Positions 18,401-40,629 of a stretch of DNA of 47,978 nt are shown here, piece by piece. The number at the start of each line of letters is the position of its first letter. Position 1 is the stretch's first letter. This stretch comes from Tubiluchus corallicola (taxonomy: Eukaryota > Priapulida > Priapulimorpha > Priapulimorphida > Tubiluchidae). Below the pieces are notes generated by a model that made no database searches, had not been told where the DNA came from, and saw only the letters and a program-made list of their open reading frames with translations. The stretch lies in assembly GCA_030141605.1 (NCBI GenBank), contig JAQGDQ010000689.1, positions 64,001 through 111,978 on the forward strand, given 5' to 3'. The translations under genes were made by a program, and so were the position numbers.

Positions 18401-18784
18401 AAGCCGCAGAATTAAGTGTGGCGTAGTATAGGTGCATCAAAACTGATCTCAGTCTATACTAAGATTTGCTATAAGGTTATCCGTATGCTCCGCCATAGCA
18501 ACCTTCTGGATGATATCTGCAGATTCCCACACCAGTCTTGTGACGACGCACATTCGTTGTGTAGTTGGTCAGGTGACTGGAAAAAAACAAAGAAACGGAA
18601 ATAAATCTCGTTTTGTAAAAGTTCAACATTTGACACATTTTTTCAACGTATATGCTCGAAAATGGTCATACGTATGAGTTACATGGATATATACCGCATT
18701 TTTTTAAAGATAATTCTGCTTCCATATATCGAACAATTAATAAATTATACAGGATAATTCCTTTGTGACTAAAAATGAGGATAA

Positions 18785-19300
18785 ATACAGCTTAGTGACA
18801 AGGGAATTTGTCAAATTTATCAAACCCACTGTAAGTTGTTTGAAACAAATTTAGATAACATTGCGTAAAGTTTGAAAAGTAATCAGAGCTTTCGCAGCGC
18901 ACACTTTGGTAGAAAAGTTAAAGTATAAACTTCTTATATATTTATATATTTTCATTTTATGCATTTTATTGGAAAATCACAATTACAATTCACAAAATAC
19001 GTGCACTGATTATAACGATACAATTACACACATACACGGCGCTACAAAAAACCTATACCATGTTATCAAGGACACAATTACACAAGTCAAACTCAACAAT
19101 TTAAACCAAAGACACAACATCATGACGCACACTGGGATGGCGATGCAGTAATGTTTTATTAGGTGGGGCGAATATAATTTTTTATTTTAAACTATTGACA
19201 TTTTTTTCTTTTCCAATTACACAAGTCTTTCAAAAAAGTATGGATTTTTTTGGGATATGCTTTATTCCTTTCCTTGTCCTTTAACTTGTAGTTTTTCTGC
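18785..19300. repeat. Dispersed repeat family D, copy 1
   Basis: Blocks TTTAGATAACATTGCGTAAAG, GTTTGAAAAGTAATCAG, AAGTCTTTC and TTTTTTTGGGATAT recur in the same order at 35120-35460. Open frame 18906-19151 within it shows no family signature. Confidence 0.5.
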
Positions 19301-19665
19301 ATGCAGAAAAGTTATTTGAATGTGAAGGTACAAATTAGCAAGTGGAAACCTTTTGAACTGCAGTCTGTTCTGGCGTGGTAGCTTGCTACCGTTTTCATGA
19401 AAATGGGAATAGTCAGACATTGTGTGGTTAACGGCTGAAGTTAAACAACGGCAAAGCTAGTCAACTAATAGATGGACGACAGCCCGAAAACCTCTTTTTT
19501 GTGTAGTGAAACAAACAGAATACTACATGCACATGTCAGCAATCAGCAAAACAAACGTGTTGCCAAGGAAACAGTGTGACCAGTCGACTATTGACCCTCC
19601 AAAAAGACTTGTTAAAGTACAATGCATACGTTATACATACGATAATGCATAACAACATAGATTAC

Positions 19666-29610
<9,945 letters not shown>

Positions 29611-29749
29611 CTGAAAAACAAGATGGAAAATTGTTGTAAGTTTGAGTAAGTAGCAAGTGTTCTATCCATTAAACTTGCTGGACTTGTTAGTGATATCTGT
29701 GTTCTAGGTTTAATAGCAAAACATTTTTTGTCATTTTCTACCTTAGCTG

Positions 29750-30048
29750 TGTATCACAATGATACAATCTTTCCAATATGTTTATCAAACGATACAGTCT
29801 TTCCAATTTGTGTATCAAATGATATGGTTTTTCCAATTTGTTTATCAAACGATACAGTCTTTCCAATTTGCGTATCAAATGATACAGTTTTTCCAATTTG
29901 CGTATCAAATAATACAGTTTTTCCAATATGTTTATCAAAAGATACAGTCTTTCCAATTTGCGTTTCAAATGATACAGTTTTTCTAATTTGGGAATCAAAT
30001 GATACAGTTTTTCCAACTTGTGAATCAAATGATACGGTCTTTCCTTAC
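29750..30048. repeat. 30-bp minisatellite, ~10 copies
   Basis: Unit CAAATGATACAGTTTTTCCA followed by ATTTGCGTAT. The 30-bp period keeps frames open on both strands. Lies about 140 bp upstream (minus sense) of exon A. Confidence 0.93.
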
Positions 30049-30109
30049 TTAAGTTCATATAAAAATTATCGTCCACTGTACACTGGACAGGGCAGAATTC
30101 TAAAATAAA

Positions 30110-31430
30110 AGAAATCTGCTCTTAAGACAGGTAAACCCAGCAATAATCCAGCAAAAAACTAAACACTGCTATGCCAGTAGTTTCTCAGCACCACTTCCGA
30201 GGAAACGTCATTAGTAAACTTCAAATTAAATATCTTCTACGTATATGTTCTAAGACAAATCTATATTCTCTTTCCATTAAATTGAAATAAATGCAATAAA
30301 TTTTTGGAAATTAAGTGTAAAATAATGCTTGAATTTTGCACAGTGAAGTTGAGTAACTTTTTTACACTTACCAAGAACAAAATCCACATTGTGCACTTAA
30401 AGGTTACCGTAAAACTCAAACTCCAGTACGTCATCGAGTCACGTGACGATCATTATCATTTCAGTAAGAAAGTAAAAGATTGTTTCACTGCTATAATCTC
30501 AACGAGACGTACTAACCCATCCCGTATTCTACGTGTATTGCATGTATTGACCTAGCAAATTCACTTAGTTAATTCAAACAGTCTCAATAAAACTGAAAAA
30601 TTTTAAATCCATGTTCGAATCGCTTAATTTTATCAGTTACAGCTTTCAGGTTACGAAATGAAAGTTTTTTTACACGCACTACCAACAAGTGTGGAAAATC
30701 ACACTTAGTTCAGCTAGAGGTTTGTGGAATTCGACTAACAAAAAATCAATAAACATAGAGGTAGGTTATTGTTGACTGCACGTGGAATATATGCCACAGG
30801 TGATGAACCATGTAAGGGTGACTTTAATCATTTAATGCACAATAAACAATAGAAAAATCAAATAAACAAAAAGACAACAAACAAACTTGCAAATACAAAA
30901 ACCACAAACATCTCCGCTACGTACTTGAAGAAAATTGTATTTTGAAACGCTACACATGTTTCTTATTTATCTTTGTTTTGTCCAAAAATAACGTACGATT
31001 TTACACACGCCCTGCACAAATTACGCCCACCTGTTTAGACTGTTTATTACAGGTGTAATAAGTGTTACCTGGTAAAGTAGGCAGGTGAAAACACAACACA
31101 ATGCAATACTATACAATACAACATTCATTGGAAAGTTGGTCAGACTACGTATTTGCCCCAGTGCCACGTAGGACTGTGATAAATAGTAAGTGAGCTTAAT
31201 TAGCTAACACGTGTCTGGCTAGAAATCACAGTCCAGTGGTAACAACCACAGGCTTAGTAATTAAAGCTTGAACTTCTAATTAACATTTATGTATACCAAT
31301 TTGTTAAATGAGAATAAATACAGCAACAAACATATACGTACAATTTGAAATAAATAAGTTTAAAGGAAAAGCGAACTCAATCTCTAACTGTAGGTCAAAA
31401 CAATCTACTCTTTAAAATATTGAAAGGAAA
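30110..31430. other. AT-rich region, nothing recognised
   Basis: Searched for upstream exons of the minus-strand gene; no signal-peptide exon could be recognised. Confidence 0.4.
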
Positions 31431-31436
31431 CAACAC

Positions 31437-32430
31437 ATGCAGGACCAACACATCCATAAAAACACATGCATACCAACAAATGCACACCAACACATGCATA
31501 CCAACACATGCATACCAACACATGCATACAAACACATGCATACCAATACATGCATACAAACACATGCAGACCAACACATCCATAAAAACACATGCATACC
31601 AGCAAATGCACACCAACACATGCACACCAACACATGCATACCAACACATGCATACAAACACATGCATACCAATACATGCATACCAACACATGCATACCAA
31701 CACATGCACACCAACACATGCATACCAACACATGCACACCAACACATGCACACCAACACATCCACAAAAACACAGGCACCCCAACACATGCACACCAACA
31801 CGTGCACACCAACACGTGAATACCAACACATGCACACCAACACATGCATACTAACACATGCACACCAACACATGCACACCAACACATCCACAAAAACACA
31901 TGCACACCAACACATGCACACCAACACATGCACACCAACACTTGCATACAAACACATACACAACACATGCATACCAATGCATGCATACCAACACATCCAT
32001 ATAAAACACCAACACATGCATACCAACACATGCACACCAACACATCCACAAAAACACATGCACACCAACACATGCACACCAACACATGCACACCAACACA
32101 TGTATACCAACACATGCACACCAACACATGCATACCAACACATGCACACCAACACATTCACACCAACACATCCACAAAAACACATGCACACCAACACATG
32201 CACACCAACACATGCCCACCAACACATGCATACCAACACATGCATACCAACACATGCACACCTACACATCCACAAAAACACATGCACACCAACACATGCA
32301 CACCAACACATGCATACCAACACATGCATACCAACACATGCACACCAACACATGCACACCAACACATGCACACCAACACATGCACACCAACACATGCACT
32401 CAAACACATGAACTCAAACACATACACACA
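31437..32430. repeat. 14-bp minisatellite (CACACCAACACATG), ~70 copies
   Basis: Nearly 1 kb of CA(T/C)ACCAACACATG units with occasional ATCCA(C/T)AAAAACAC variants. Since 14 is not a multiple of 3 and the unit has no stop in any frame on either strand, all six frames give long false ORFs (up to 331 codons). Confidence 0.97.
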
Positions 32431-32458
32431 AAAAGCCGAATGATGATCATCTAGAATC

Positions 32459-32477
32459 GATAATAATAATAATAATA

Positions 32478-32509
<32 letters not shown>

Positions 32510-32602
32510 AACGACGACAAGAGCAACAACGACAACTACAACAGTAACATATAATAATAATAATAATAACAATAGCGACAACGACAAACAACAATAATAA
32601 TA
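32459..32602. repeat. Compound trinucleotide repeats
   Basis: (AAT)n, then (GAT)n, then imperfect (AAC)/(GAC) and again (AAT)n. Confidence 0.9.
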
Positions 32603-32844
32603 GATCCTGTTACCCATGTGGCACTTTTATTTCCTAATAAGCTTTCCAGCCATTTCCTGGAAGATTCTTGTACACAGCGCTGCACATCCGGTAAAAGGAA
32701 GTAGCCCTATTTCGTCCAATTAAGTTAACGCACATTGTAACTGTACCAGGAAGATATAATGAAGTTTAGAAGTGGCGATTTTGCAGAAGAGAAAGAGAAG
32801 TAGTTGTCCTTTTGTGGTTGTTCTACAGTACATCTAGAGAAGAC

Positions 32845-32847
32845 ATG
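32845..32847 (+). CDS. Dispanin exon 1 coding part: ATG only (predicted)
   Basis: AGACATG|GTAAGACAG: the ATG abuts a strong donor, is phase 0 and needs only to join exon 2. No better first exon was found, but a farther upstream exon is possible. Confidence 0.45.
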
Positions 32848-35800
32848 GTAAGACAGAGTCAGAACTTATTAGAGTTAACAGTGAAAGTGCTTACTTGTTT
32901 TAAATGCATATCATGCTGTTCGTGAATAGTGCTATGTAAAGATAGATAGATAGATAAATAAATAGATTAAGAGATGTATATGTAGATAGATAGAAAGATA
33001 GACAGGTAGACAGGCAGGCAAGCAGGCTGGCAGGGGGACAGACAGAGAAACAGACTGACAGGCAGACAGACAGTCAAACAGACAGACAGATAAGCATGCA
33101 TGGAAGGTAGGCAGGTAGGCAGGCAGGCAGGCAGGCAAGCGGGCAGACAGACAGACATGCAGGCAGGCAGGTAAGCAAGCTGGCAGAGAGACAGACAGGC
33201 AGACAGACAGACATGCAGGCAGGCAGGCAGGTAAGCAAGCTGGCAGGGAGACAGACAGGCAGACAGACAGACATGCAGGCAGGCAGGTAGGTAAGCAAGC
33301 TGGCAGAGAGACAGACAGACAGAAAGACAGACAGACGGGCAGGCAGGCAGGCAGGCAGGCAAGCAAGCTGTCAGGGAAACAGACAGACGGACAGACAGAC
33401 AGGCAGACAAGTAGATAGACAGACATGCAGACAGGCAGGCAGGCAAACAGGCTGGCAGGGAGACAGACAGGCAGACAAGTAGATAGACAGACATGCTGTC
33501 AGGCAGGCAGGCAGACTGGCAGGGAGACAGACAGACAGACAGACGGCAGGCAGACAAACACGCTTTGAAGATTGTGGCAGATACAGCTTGATTGAAAGTC
33601 ACGAATATGGCGAGCAATTTCATTGCAATCTTGAAAAAGACTTGGCACCAGTCTAACAAAGTCCACGCTCTTATATGGGATTACACTGAGTGCAACATAA
33701 AATACACGCGTCAATAAGAATTTTACTTTAGTAGCTTGTATTAATGTACAGTTAGAAAGACTACACAGTGTGCTCGTATCTACCCCTCCAGCTACTACCA
33801 TTATTAATGTTGCTTAAATTTAGGTATACGAGGACGATAATGCACCTCCAAGTCATTTAGCTCTGGCAGTAGTGGCAGCCATCTTCTGCTTCTTTCCATT
33901 TGGAATTCCGGCGATAATTTTTGCCTCTCAGGTAAAGAGTTAAATACAGGTAGCATAATAAATTCTCTTCTTCTTCTCAGCTTTTCCCTATGCGGGGTCG
34001 CCGTTGTGAATGAGTCTTCTCCATGCATTCCTGTTGTTGACCATCTCTTCATTTATGTTCTTCTCTCTAAGGTCTCCGTTTATGCATTCAAACCATCTCA
34101 GCTTGGGTCGTCCTCTTTTTCTGTTTCCCAGCACTTCCATTTCCATGGCCTCCCTTCCCACGTGATCTTCCCCGACTCTCCTTCTCAGGTGCCCATACCA
34201 TCGCAATCTTGCCTCTTGTATCTTTTTCGAGGCTTCCACTACTTTCACTGTTCCTCTAATATTACTATTCCTGATTTTATCCCTTCTTGTTACTCCCACC
34301 ATCCATCTGAAAATCCTCATCTCCGCCACATCCATTTTCTTCTCTTCGGTCTTCTTTAGAGGTGCTGCTTCCAGCCCATATATTAGGGCGGGTCTGACCA
34401 CTGCTTTGTGAACTTTACCTTTAAGTCTCGCTGGAATCCTCTTATCGCATATCACACCCGAAACTTTTCGCCAGTTATTCCAACCACACTGAATCCTGAA
34501 ATTCACCTCCTTTTCCATTCCTGCATCTATCATTGAACCCAAATACTTAAAGGTCTTTACTCTTTTCAACTCTGCCCCGTTCAATCTTATTGTTTCTCGT
34601 TGATCCCCATTCATGTCTGTCGTAAGATACTCCGTTTTGGATCTACTAATCCTCATTCCTCTGCTCTCCAAAGCGGCTCTCCATGCTTCTAACTTTCCTT
34701 CCAGTGTTTCTCTACTCTCAGCCACTATAGCGATGTCATCCGCATACAAAACACACCATGGTGGATTTCCCCTTACACTCTCTGTGATGACATCAAACAC
34801 TATGTTGAACAGTAGGGGGCTTAGTGCCGATCCTTGACGTAAGCCGACTTTTACTTGGAAACTGTCTGTTATACCAACTGTACTCCGGACTTTAGTTGTC
34901 ACGTTCTTGTAGCATTCTTGGACTATTCTTACATATTTTTCTGGCACTCCTCTCTCCCTCAGACCTCTCCAAACTTCTTGCCGTGGTACCCTATCATATG
35001 CTTTCTCTAGATCTATGAAAGCTACATGTAGTGCCCTTGTAGCATAATATATTACTATAATTATTAATTATGCTAATGCTTTGTGATAATTATTAATTGT
35101 ACTAGAAACACGGGGGCTGTAAGTGATTTTGATAGTCGTGGAAACAAGTTTAGATAACATTTTGTAAAGTTTGAAAAAATAATCAGGGCATTCGTTGCAC
35201 GCAGGGTACTAACTAAGTAAAATTTTAAATTACTGTATCTTGTCAATAAGATTAAAAATACGTTTTTGGTTAGTAAGTGACGCACCCTAGAAGTCAGTCA
35301 GCGACATTTTACCAATTGGTGAAAGCATTTGGAAATATTAATAATTTTCTTTTCTAGTTTCATAAGTCTTTCCAGCAGGTAAATGAAATGCTAAGTAATA
35401 TAGATTTGCATGGAAAGTTTTTTGGGACATAGCTTAACGTTGCCTTTTCTTCCACTGATTTACGTTGTGCGTATATGACTTCATGTAATGGCGCGGTCGG
35501 TGCAGTACTGGGGAGATTTAAAATGAAAACAAACAAAAATTCCTTTTAACGCGAATATGATATGTGCATAAAATTGCTGGAAAGTAATAAGCGATTTTTC
35601 TGAAACCTACTTCAGGTACCCCTTTTCTTGTTCTTTAAGACCTAAAAGAGGCGTTTAAGGTACGTTCAGACTTGTGATTCTTCTACCTGACAGCAAATTC
35701 ACAAGTGTGAACTGCTCTGTGAGTTACTGTCGTTAAGGAATTGCGAAATCTCCAACAGTTGCTGAGAGTTAATTCCCTGCTCTACTGTCTAGTGTGAACT

Positions 35801-36912
35801 AAATGATTAGGGAATGGAGTGTCAACTAGCACTTAGTGTCGGAGAGTAAGTCCCTGCAAGTCTTTCTTTCTAGTCTGAACACGCTTGCGAGTTACTTGAG
35901 CAGTTAACCTTTCCAGAAAACTCGCTATTGTGAACGGCTCGGCGAGTTACTCTGAACATTTCTCACAATGATTAGAGAATAGAGTGTCAGCTAGCACTTA
36001 CTGTCGGAGAGTAAGCCGCTGGAAGTCTTTCTCTCTAGTCTGAACACACTTGCGAGTTACTTGATCAGTTAACTTTCCCGGAAAACTCGCTGGTGTGAAC
36101 GCCTCGGCGAGTTACTCTGAACACTTCTCACAATGATTAGAGAATGGAGTGTCAGCTAGCACTTACTGTCGGAGAGTAACTCGCAGCAAGTCTTTCTCTC
36201 TAGTCTGAACACGCTTGCGAGTTACTTGAGCAGTTAACTTTCCCGGAAAACTCGCTGGTGTGAACGCCTCGGTGAGTTACTCTGAACACTTCTCACAATG
36301 ATTAGAGAATGGAGCGTTAGCTTGCACTACTGTCGGAGAGTAACTTGCAGCAAGTCTAGCTCTCTTGTTTGAACATGCTTGCGAGTTACTTGAGCAGTTA
36401 ACTTTCCCAGAAAACTCGCAAGTGTGAACGCCTCGGCGAGTTACTCTGAACACTTCTCGCAATGATTAGAGAATGACGTGTCAGCTAGCACTTACTGTCG
36501 CAGAGTAACTCGCTGGAAGTTTTAATCTCTAGTCTGAACACGCTTGCGAGTTACTTACAGTGAATAGAGAATGGAGTGTCAGCTCGCCTTTACTGTCGGA
36601 AAGTAACTCGCAGCAAGTCTTGTTCTCTAGTCTGAACACGCTTGCGAGTTACTTGAGCAGTTAACTTTCCCAAAAAACGCTAGTGTGAACGCACCGCGAA
36701 GGAAAACTCAATAAGTAGCGACTTTACATCAAATTTTTAACTTCTGTTTACAGGTTAGAGACAGATTTGAAAAAGGTGATCACTTTGGAGCTTGGTATGC
36801 TTCCAAATCAGCAAAGAAATGGTCAATGGTTTCATTAGTTATTGGCGTCGTCGTATGGTTCATTGTGGTCGTGCTAATCATTTTAGTGGCTGTACAACTT
36901 GTGGTCATCTAG
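32845..36912 (+). CDS. Small CD225/dispanin-family membrane protein, three exons
   Basis: Joining 32845-32847, 33824-33931 and 36754-36912 gives 89 residues: Met, then VYEDDNAPPSHLALAVVAAI, FCFFPFGIPAIIFASQ, then VRDRFEKGDHFGAWYASKSA, KKWSMVSLVIG and a long hydrophobic C-terminal helix ending VQLVVI. This is the CD225 layout (PF04505): a first intramembrane helix with C-F-F-P-F-G-I, whose Cys is commonly S-acylated in the family, a conserved basic/amphipathic loop, and a second transmembrane helix. IFITM, PRRT2 and SYNDIG1 are relatives; no specific subfamily can be named. The two main exons join in phase 0 at CAG|GTAAAG and TTTACAG|GTT. A tetranucleotide array fills intron 1 and an RTE element lies in intron 2. 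Confidence 0.85.
32938..33550. repeat. GATA and CAGG/CAGA tetranucleotide array
   Basis: Starts as (GATA)n and becomes a higher-order mosaic of (GCAG), (ACAG) blocks with ~65-bp super-repeats around GGTAAGCAAGCTGGCAG. Lies in predicted intron 1 of the dispanin gene; minus-strand Cys/Leu-rich frames are artefacts. Confidence 0.95.
33824..33931 (+). CDS. Dispanin exon 2
   Basis: 36 codons from acceptor TTAAATTTAG to donor CAG|GTAAAG, phase 0 to 0. Encodes PPSHLALAVVAAIFCFFPFG, the first CD225 helix. Confidence 0.85.
33961..35038 (-). mobile_element. 5'-truncated RTE-type non-LTR retrotransposon with 11-bp TSD
   Basis: Minus-strand 349-codon open frame (35037-33988) covers the reverse transcriptase from VAFIDLEKAYDRV through GLRQGSALSPLLFN and YADDIAI to FKYLGS, then the C-terminal RLRWYGHLRR and NRKRGRPKLRW and ends HNGDPA. 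The 3'UTR is only ~27 nt and ends in AAG repeats, as in RTE elements. The 11-bp sequence GTAGCATAATA flanks it (33950-33960, 35039-35049). No frameshift or stop, so the insertion is recent. It lies in intron 2 of the dispanin gene, antisense, 18 bp past the exon 2 donor. Confidence 0.9.
35120..35460. repeat. Dispersed repeat family D, copy 2
   Basis: Same ordered blocks as 18785-19300 (TTTAGATAACATT, GTAAAGTTTGAAAA, AATCAG, AAGTCTTTCC, TTTTTTGGGACATA). Confidence 0.5.
35655..36705. repeat. GAGTTACTC element with ~165-bp internal tandem repeat
   Basis: Outer ends GGTACGTTCAGACT (about 35659) and AGTGTGAACGCACC (about 36682) are inverted repeats with two mismatches. Between them are about six ~165-bp units containing GCGAGTTACTTGAGCAGTTA, AACTCGCTGGTGTGAACG and GTCGGAGAGTAACTCGC. 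The inverted GAGTTACT/AGTAACTC motifs make it strongly self-complementary. In intron 2 of the dispanin gene. Confidence 0.75.
36754..36912 (+). CDS. Dispanin exon 3
   Basis: 52 codons plus TAG after acceptor CTGTTTACAG. Encodes the conserved loop and the second helix. The last six codons form the first unit of an 18-bp repeat. Confidence 0.87.
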   Translation, partial: VRDRFEKGDHFGAWYASKSAKKWSMVSLVIGVVVWFIVVVLIILVAVQLVVI

Positions 36913-36980
36913 CAAATTGTGGTCATTTAGCAAATTGTGGTCATCTAGCAAATTGTGGTCATTTAGCAACTGTCATTTAG
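36896..36980 (+). repeat. 18-bp repeat of the dispanin stop region
   Basis: Four and a half copies of ATTGTGGTCATCTAGCAA; the first is the coding end (LVVI-stop). The 18-bp period keeps a stop in the protein frame of every unit. Confidence 0.9.
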
Positions 36981-36984
36981 CTCA

Positions 36985-37788
36985 AATTTTCAAAGCACAG
37001 CTTGTAAGCTGTAACCAGGCAGTAAAACAGGACTGGGACAATTTGGACGATTTTTGGAAGACTCTTTCTTCACAGATCTAACCAGCTGTACTGAACGATG
37101 ATGATTCGACGCGCATGCGTAGCTCATAACTTGGCTTCACTACAGCAAGAACAACGTGGTTTCGATTCCTATTGACGTTAATTTACCACATTCAATTCGT
37201 AATGAGTCTAATTGTCTAAATCACCCAGCAAATGGTAGGGATACTTTAAACAAGGCATGAAGTATGGCTTATTGTACCAAGTACGCGATTGTAGTATCAT
37301 GTGACCCATTTAATTGTCAGTCTACTACACTAAAGTACTGAATTAGTCTATGCTGCCATCTACAGTCGTTGTTTTACTCTAGTTGTACAAAGTTTGTCAG
37401 AGATTGATTTTTGTTTCTAAATATTATTTCCTTTTGCTTTTATAGATATTCATTAATCAGAGTAATTAGGTTGTTAATTTCATGCTTTAATTCTGGTTCT
37501 AACTCTCTTATTCAAGTTTAAATAGAGAAAAATTATAACATTATAACACAGCTTTCTGTAAACCAATAATCTTTATTCTGCTATCAAAGAAGCCAAATAG
37601 ACTTTGATTTTGGTTTAACTAGTAGTCTGTAGAGTATAGGTGACCTTTCCATTTATGGTCTGTATGCATGAATGTAATGTACCTTCCAATAGGAGCTTGA
37701 ATCTCTGGTCATGTGATTACAGCTCTATTCTCTCAGGCATGCAAGTTTCAGTTGATCTAGAGACAGCATTGAGAAAGGATGCAAATTT
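36985..37788. other. Dispanin 3' flank, nothing recognised
   Basis: AT-rich; no exon or mobile element seen. Confidence 0.4.
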
Positions 37789-40595
37789 TCTACTGTTAAA
37801 CCAATGTTAAAGAATGCAAATTTTCTACTGTTAAACCAATGTTAAAGAATGCAAATTTTCTATTGTTAAAGCAATGTTAAAAAATGCAAATTTTCTACTG
37901 TTAAACCAATGTTAAAGAATGCAAATTTTCTATTGTTAAAGCAATGTTAAAAAATGCAAATTTTCTACTGTTAAAGCAATGTTAAAAATGCAAATTTTCT
38001 ACTGTTAAAGCAATGTTTAAAAAATGTAAAATTTTTACCGTTAAAGACTGTTAAAGCAATGTTAAAAAATGCAAATTTTCTACTGTTAAACCAATGTTAA
38101 AGAACGCAAATTTTGTACTGTTAAAGCAATGTTAAAAAATGCAAATTTTCTACTGTTAAAGCAATGTTAAAAATGCAAATTTTCTACTGTTAAAGCAATG
38201 TTAAAAAATGTAAAATTTCTACCGTTAAAGACTGATAAACCAATGTTAAAGAACGCAAATTTTCTACTGTTAAAGCAATGTTAAAAATGCAAATTCTCTA
38301 CTGTTAAAGCAATGTTAAAAAATGTAAAATTTCTACCGTTAAAGACTGATCAAACCAATGTTAAAGAATGCAAATTTTTTACTGTTAAAGCGATATTAAA
38401 AATGCAAATTTTTACTGTTAAAGCAATGTTAAAGAATGCAAATTTTTTACTGTTAAACCAATGTTAAAAATGCAAATTCTCTACTGTTAAAGCAATGTTA
38501 AAAAATGCAAATTTTCTACTGTTAAAGCAATGTTAAAAATGCAAATTTTCTACTGTTAAAGCAATGTTTAAAAAATGTAAAATTTTGTACTGTTAAACCA
38601 ATGTTAAAAAATGCAAATTTTCTACTGTTAAACCAATGTTAAAGAATGCAAATTTTGTACTGTTAAAGCAATGTTAAAAATGCAAATTTTCTACTGTTAA
38701 AGCAATGTTAAATAATGCAAATTTTCTACTGTTAAAGCAATGTTAAAGAATGCAAAATTTCTACTGTTAAAGCAATGTTAAAGAATGCAAAATTTCTACT
38801 GTTAAAGCAATGTTAAAGAATGCAAAATTTCTACTGTTAAAGCAATGTTAAAGAATGTAAAATTTCTACTGTTAAAGCAATGTTAAAGAATGCAAAATTT
38901 CTACTGTTAAAGCAATGTTAAAGAATGCAAAATTTCTACTGTTAAAGCAATGTTAAAGAATGCAAAATTTCTACTGTTAAAGCAATGTTAAATAATGCAA
39001 AATTTCTACTGTTAAACCAATGTTAAAAATGCAAATTCTCTACTGTTAAAGCAATGTTAAAAAATGCAAATTTTCTACTGTTAAACCAATGTTAAAGAAT
39101 GCAAATTTTGTACTGTTAAAGCAATGTTAAAAATGCAAATTTTGTACTGTTAAACCAATGTTAAAGAATGCAGATTTTCTACTGTTAAAGCAATGTTAAA
39201 TAATGCAAAATTTCTACTGTTAAAGCAATGTTAAATAATGCAAAATTTCTACTGTTAAAGCAATGTTAAAGAATGCAAAATTTCTACTGTTAAAGCAATG
39301 TTAAAGAATGCAAAATTTCTACTGTTAAAGCAATGTTAAAGAATGCAAAATTTCTACTGTTAAAGCAATGTTAAAGAATGCAGATTTTCTACTGTTAAAG
39401 CAATGTTAAATAATGCAAATTTTCTACTGTTAAAGCAATGTTAAATAATGCAAATTTTCTACTGTTAAAGCAATGTTAAAGAATGCAAAATTTCTACTGT
39501 TAAAGCAATGTTAAAGAATGCAAATTTTTTACTGTTAAAGCAATGTTAAAAATGCAAATTTTCTACTCCTAAAGATTTTTCTCCTGTTAAAGTAACGTTA
39601 AAAAATGCAGATTTTCTACTGTTAAAGAATTTTCTACTGTTGAAGAATTTTCTACTGTTGAAGAATGCAGATTTTCTACTGTTAAAGAATGCAGATTTTC
39701 TACTGCTAAAGAATTTTCTACTGTCAAAGCAATGTTAAAGAATACAGATTTTCTACTGCTAAAGAATTTTCTACTGTCAAAGCAATGTTAAAGAATGCAG
39801 ATTTTCTACTGTCAAAGCAATGTTAAAGAATGCAGATTTTCTACTGCTAAAGAATTTTCTACTGTCAAAGCAATGTTAAAGAATACAGATTTTCTACTGC
39901 TAAAGAATTTTCTACTGTCAAAGCAATGTTAAAGAATACAGATTTTCTACTGTTAAAGAATGCAGATTTTCTACTGTTAAAGAATTTTCTACTGTTGAAG
40001 AATTTTCTACTGTTGAAGAATGCAGATTTTCTACTGTTAAAGAATGCAGATTTTCTACTGTTAAAGAATTTTCTACTGTTGAAGAATGCAGATTTTCTAC
40101 TGTTAAAGAATTTTCTACTGTTGAAGAATGCAGATTTTCTACTGTTAAAGAATTTTCTACTGTTAAAGAATTTTCTACTGTTGAAGAATGCAGATTTTCT
40201 ACTGTTGAAGAATTTTCTACTGTTAAAGAATTTTCTACTGTTGAAGAATGCAGATTTTCTACTGTTAAAGAATTTTCTACTGTTAAAGAATTTTCTACTG
40301 TTGAAGAATGCAGATTTTCTACTGTTAAAGAATTTTCTACTGTTGAAGAATGCAGATTTTCTACTGTTAAAGAATTTTCTACTGTTAAAGAATTTTCTAC
40401 TGTTGAAGAATGCAGATTTTCTACTGTTAAAGAATTTTCTACTGTTGAAGAATGCAGATTTTCTACTGTTAAAGAATTTTCTACTGTTAAAGAATTTTCT
40501 ACTGTTAAAGAATTTTCTACTGTTAAAGAATTTTCTACTGTTGAATAATGCAGATTTTCTACTATTAAAGAATTTTTTACTGTTAACGGAATGTT
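37780..40595. repeat. 2.8-kb minisatellite in two phases (34 bp, then 18/24 bp)
   Basis: From 37780 to about 39600 the unit is ~34 bp (AATGCAAATTTTCTACTGTT plus AAAGCAATGTTAA). From about 39600 the AAGCAATGTT module disappears and the array is built from 18-bp (GAATTTTCTACTGTTAAA) and 24-bp (adding TGCAGA) units. A 223-codon open frame (39926-40597) exists only in the second part. Confidence 0.95.
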
Positions 40596-40629
40596 AAAAA
40601 AGGCATCATATTGCTAACTCTTATGACTG

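Noticed and set aside
18906-19151. 81-codon ORF with a hydrophobic start
   Set aside because: Low-complexity AT-rich sequence in a dispersed repeat; no conserved motif.
31405-32454. ORFs of up to 331 codons on both strands (His/Thr/Asn and Cys/Val/Met rich)
   Set aside because: They are translations of a stop-free 14-bp tandem repeat and are open in many frames on both strands.
32932-33659. Cys/Leu/Pro-rich minus-strand ORFs up to 230 codons
   Set aside because: Tetranucleotide GCAG/ACAG array read in several frames.
34006-34837. Plus-strand ORFs within the RTE element
   Set aside because: Antisense of the reverse transcriptase frame.
39926-40597. 223-codon FLLLKN-repeat ORF
   Set aside because: Minisatellite frame kept open by 18/24-bp periods; no flanking exon.
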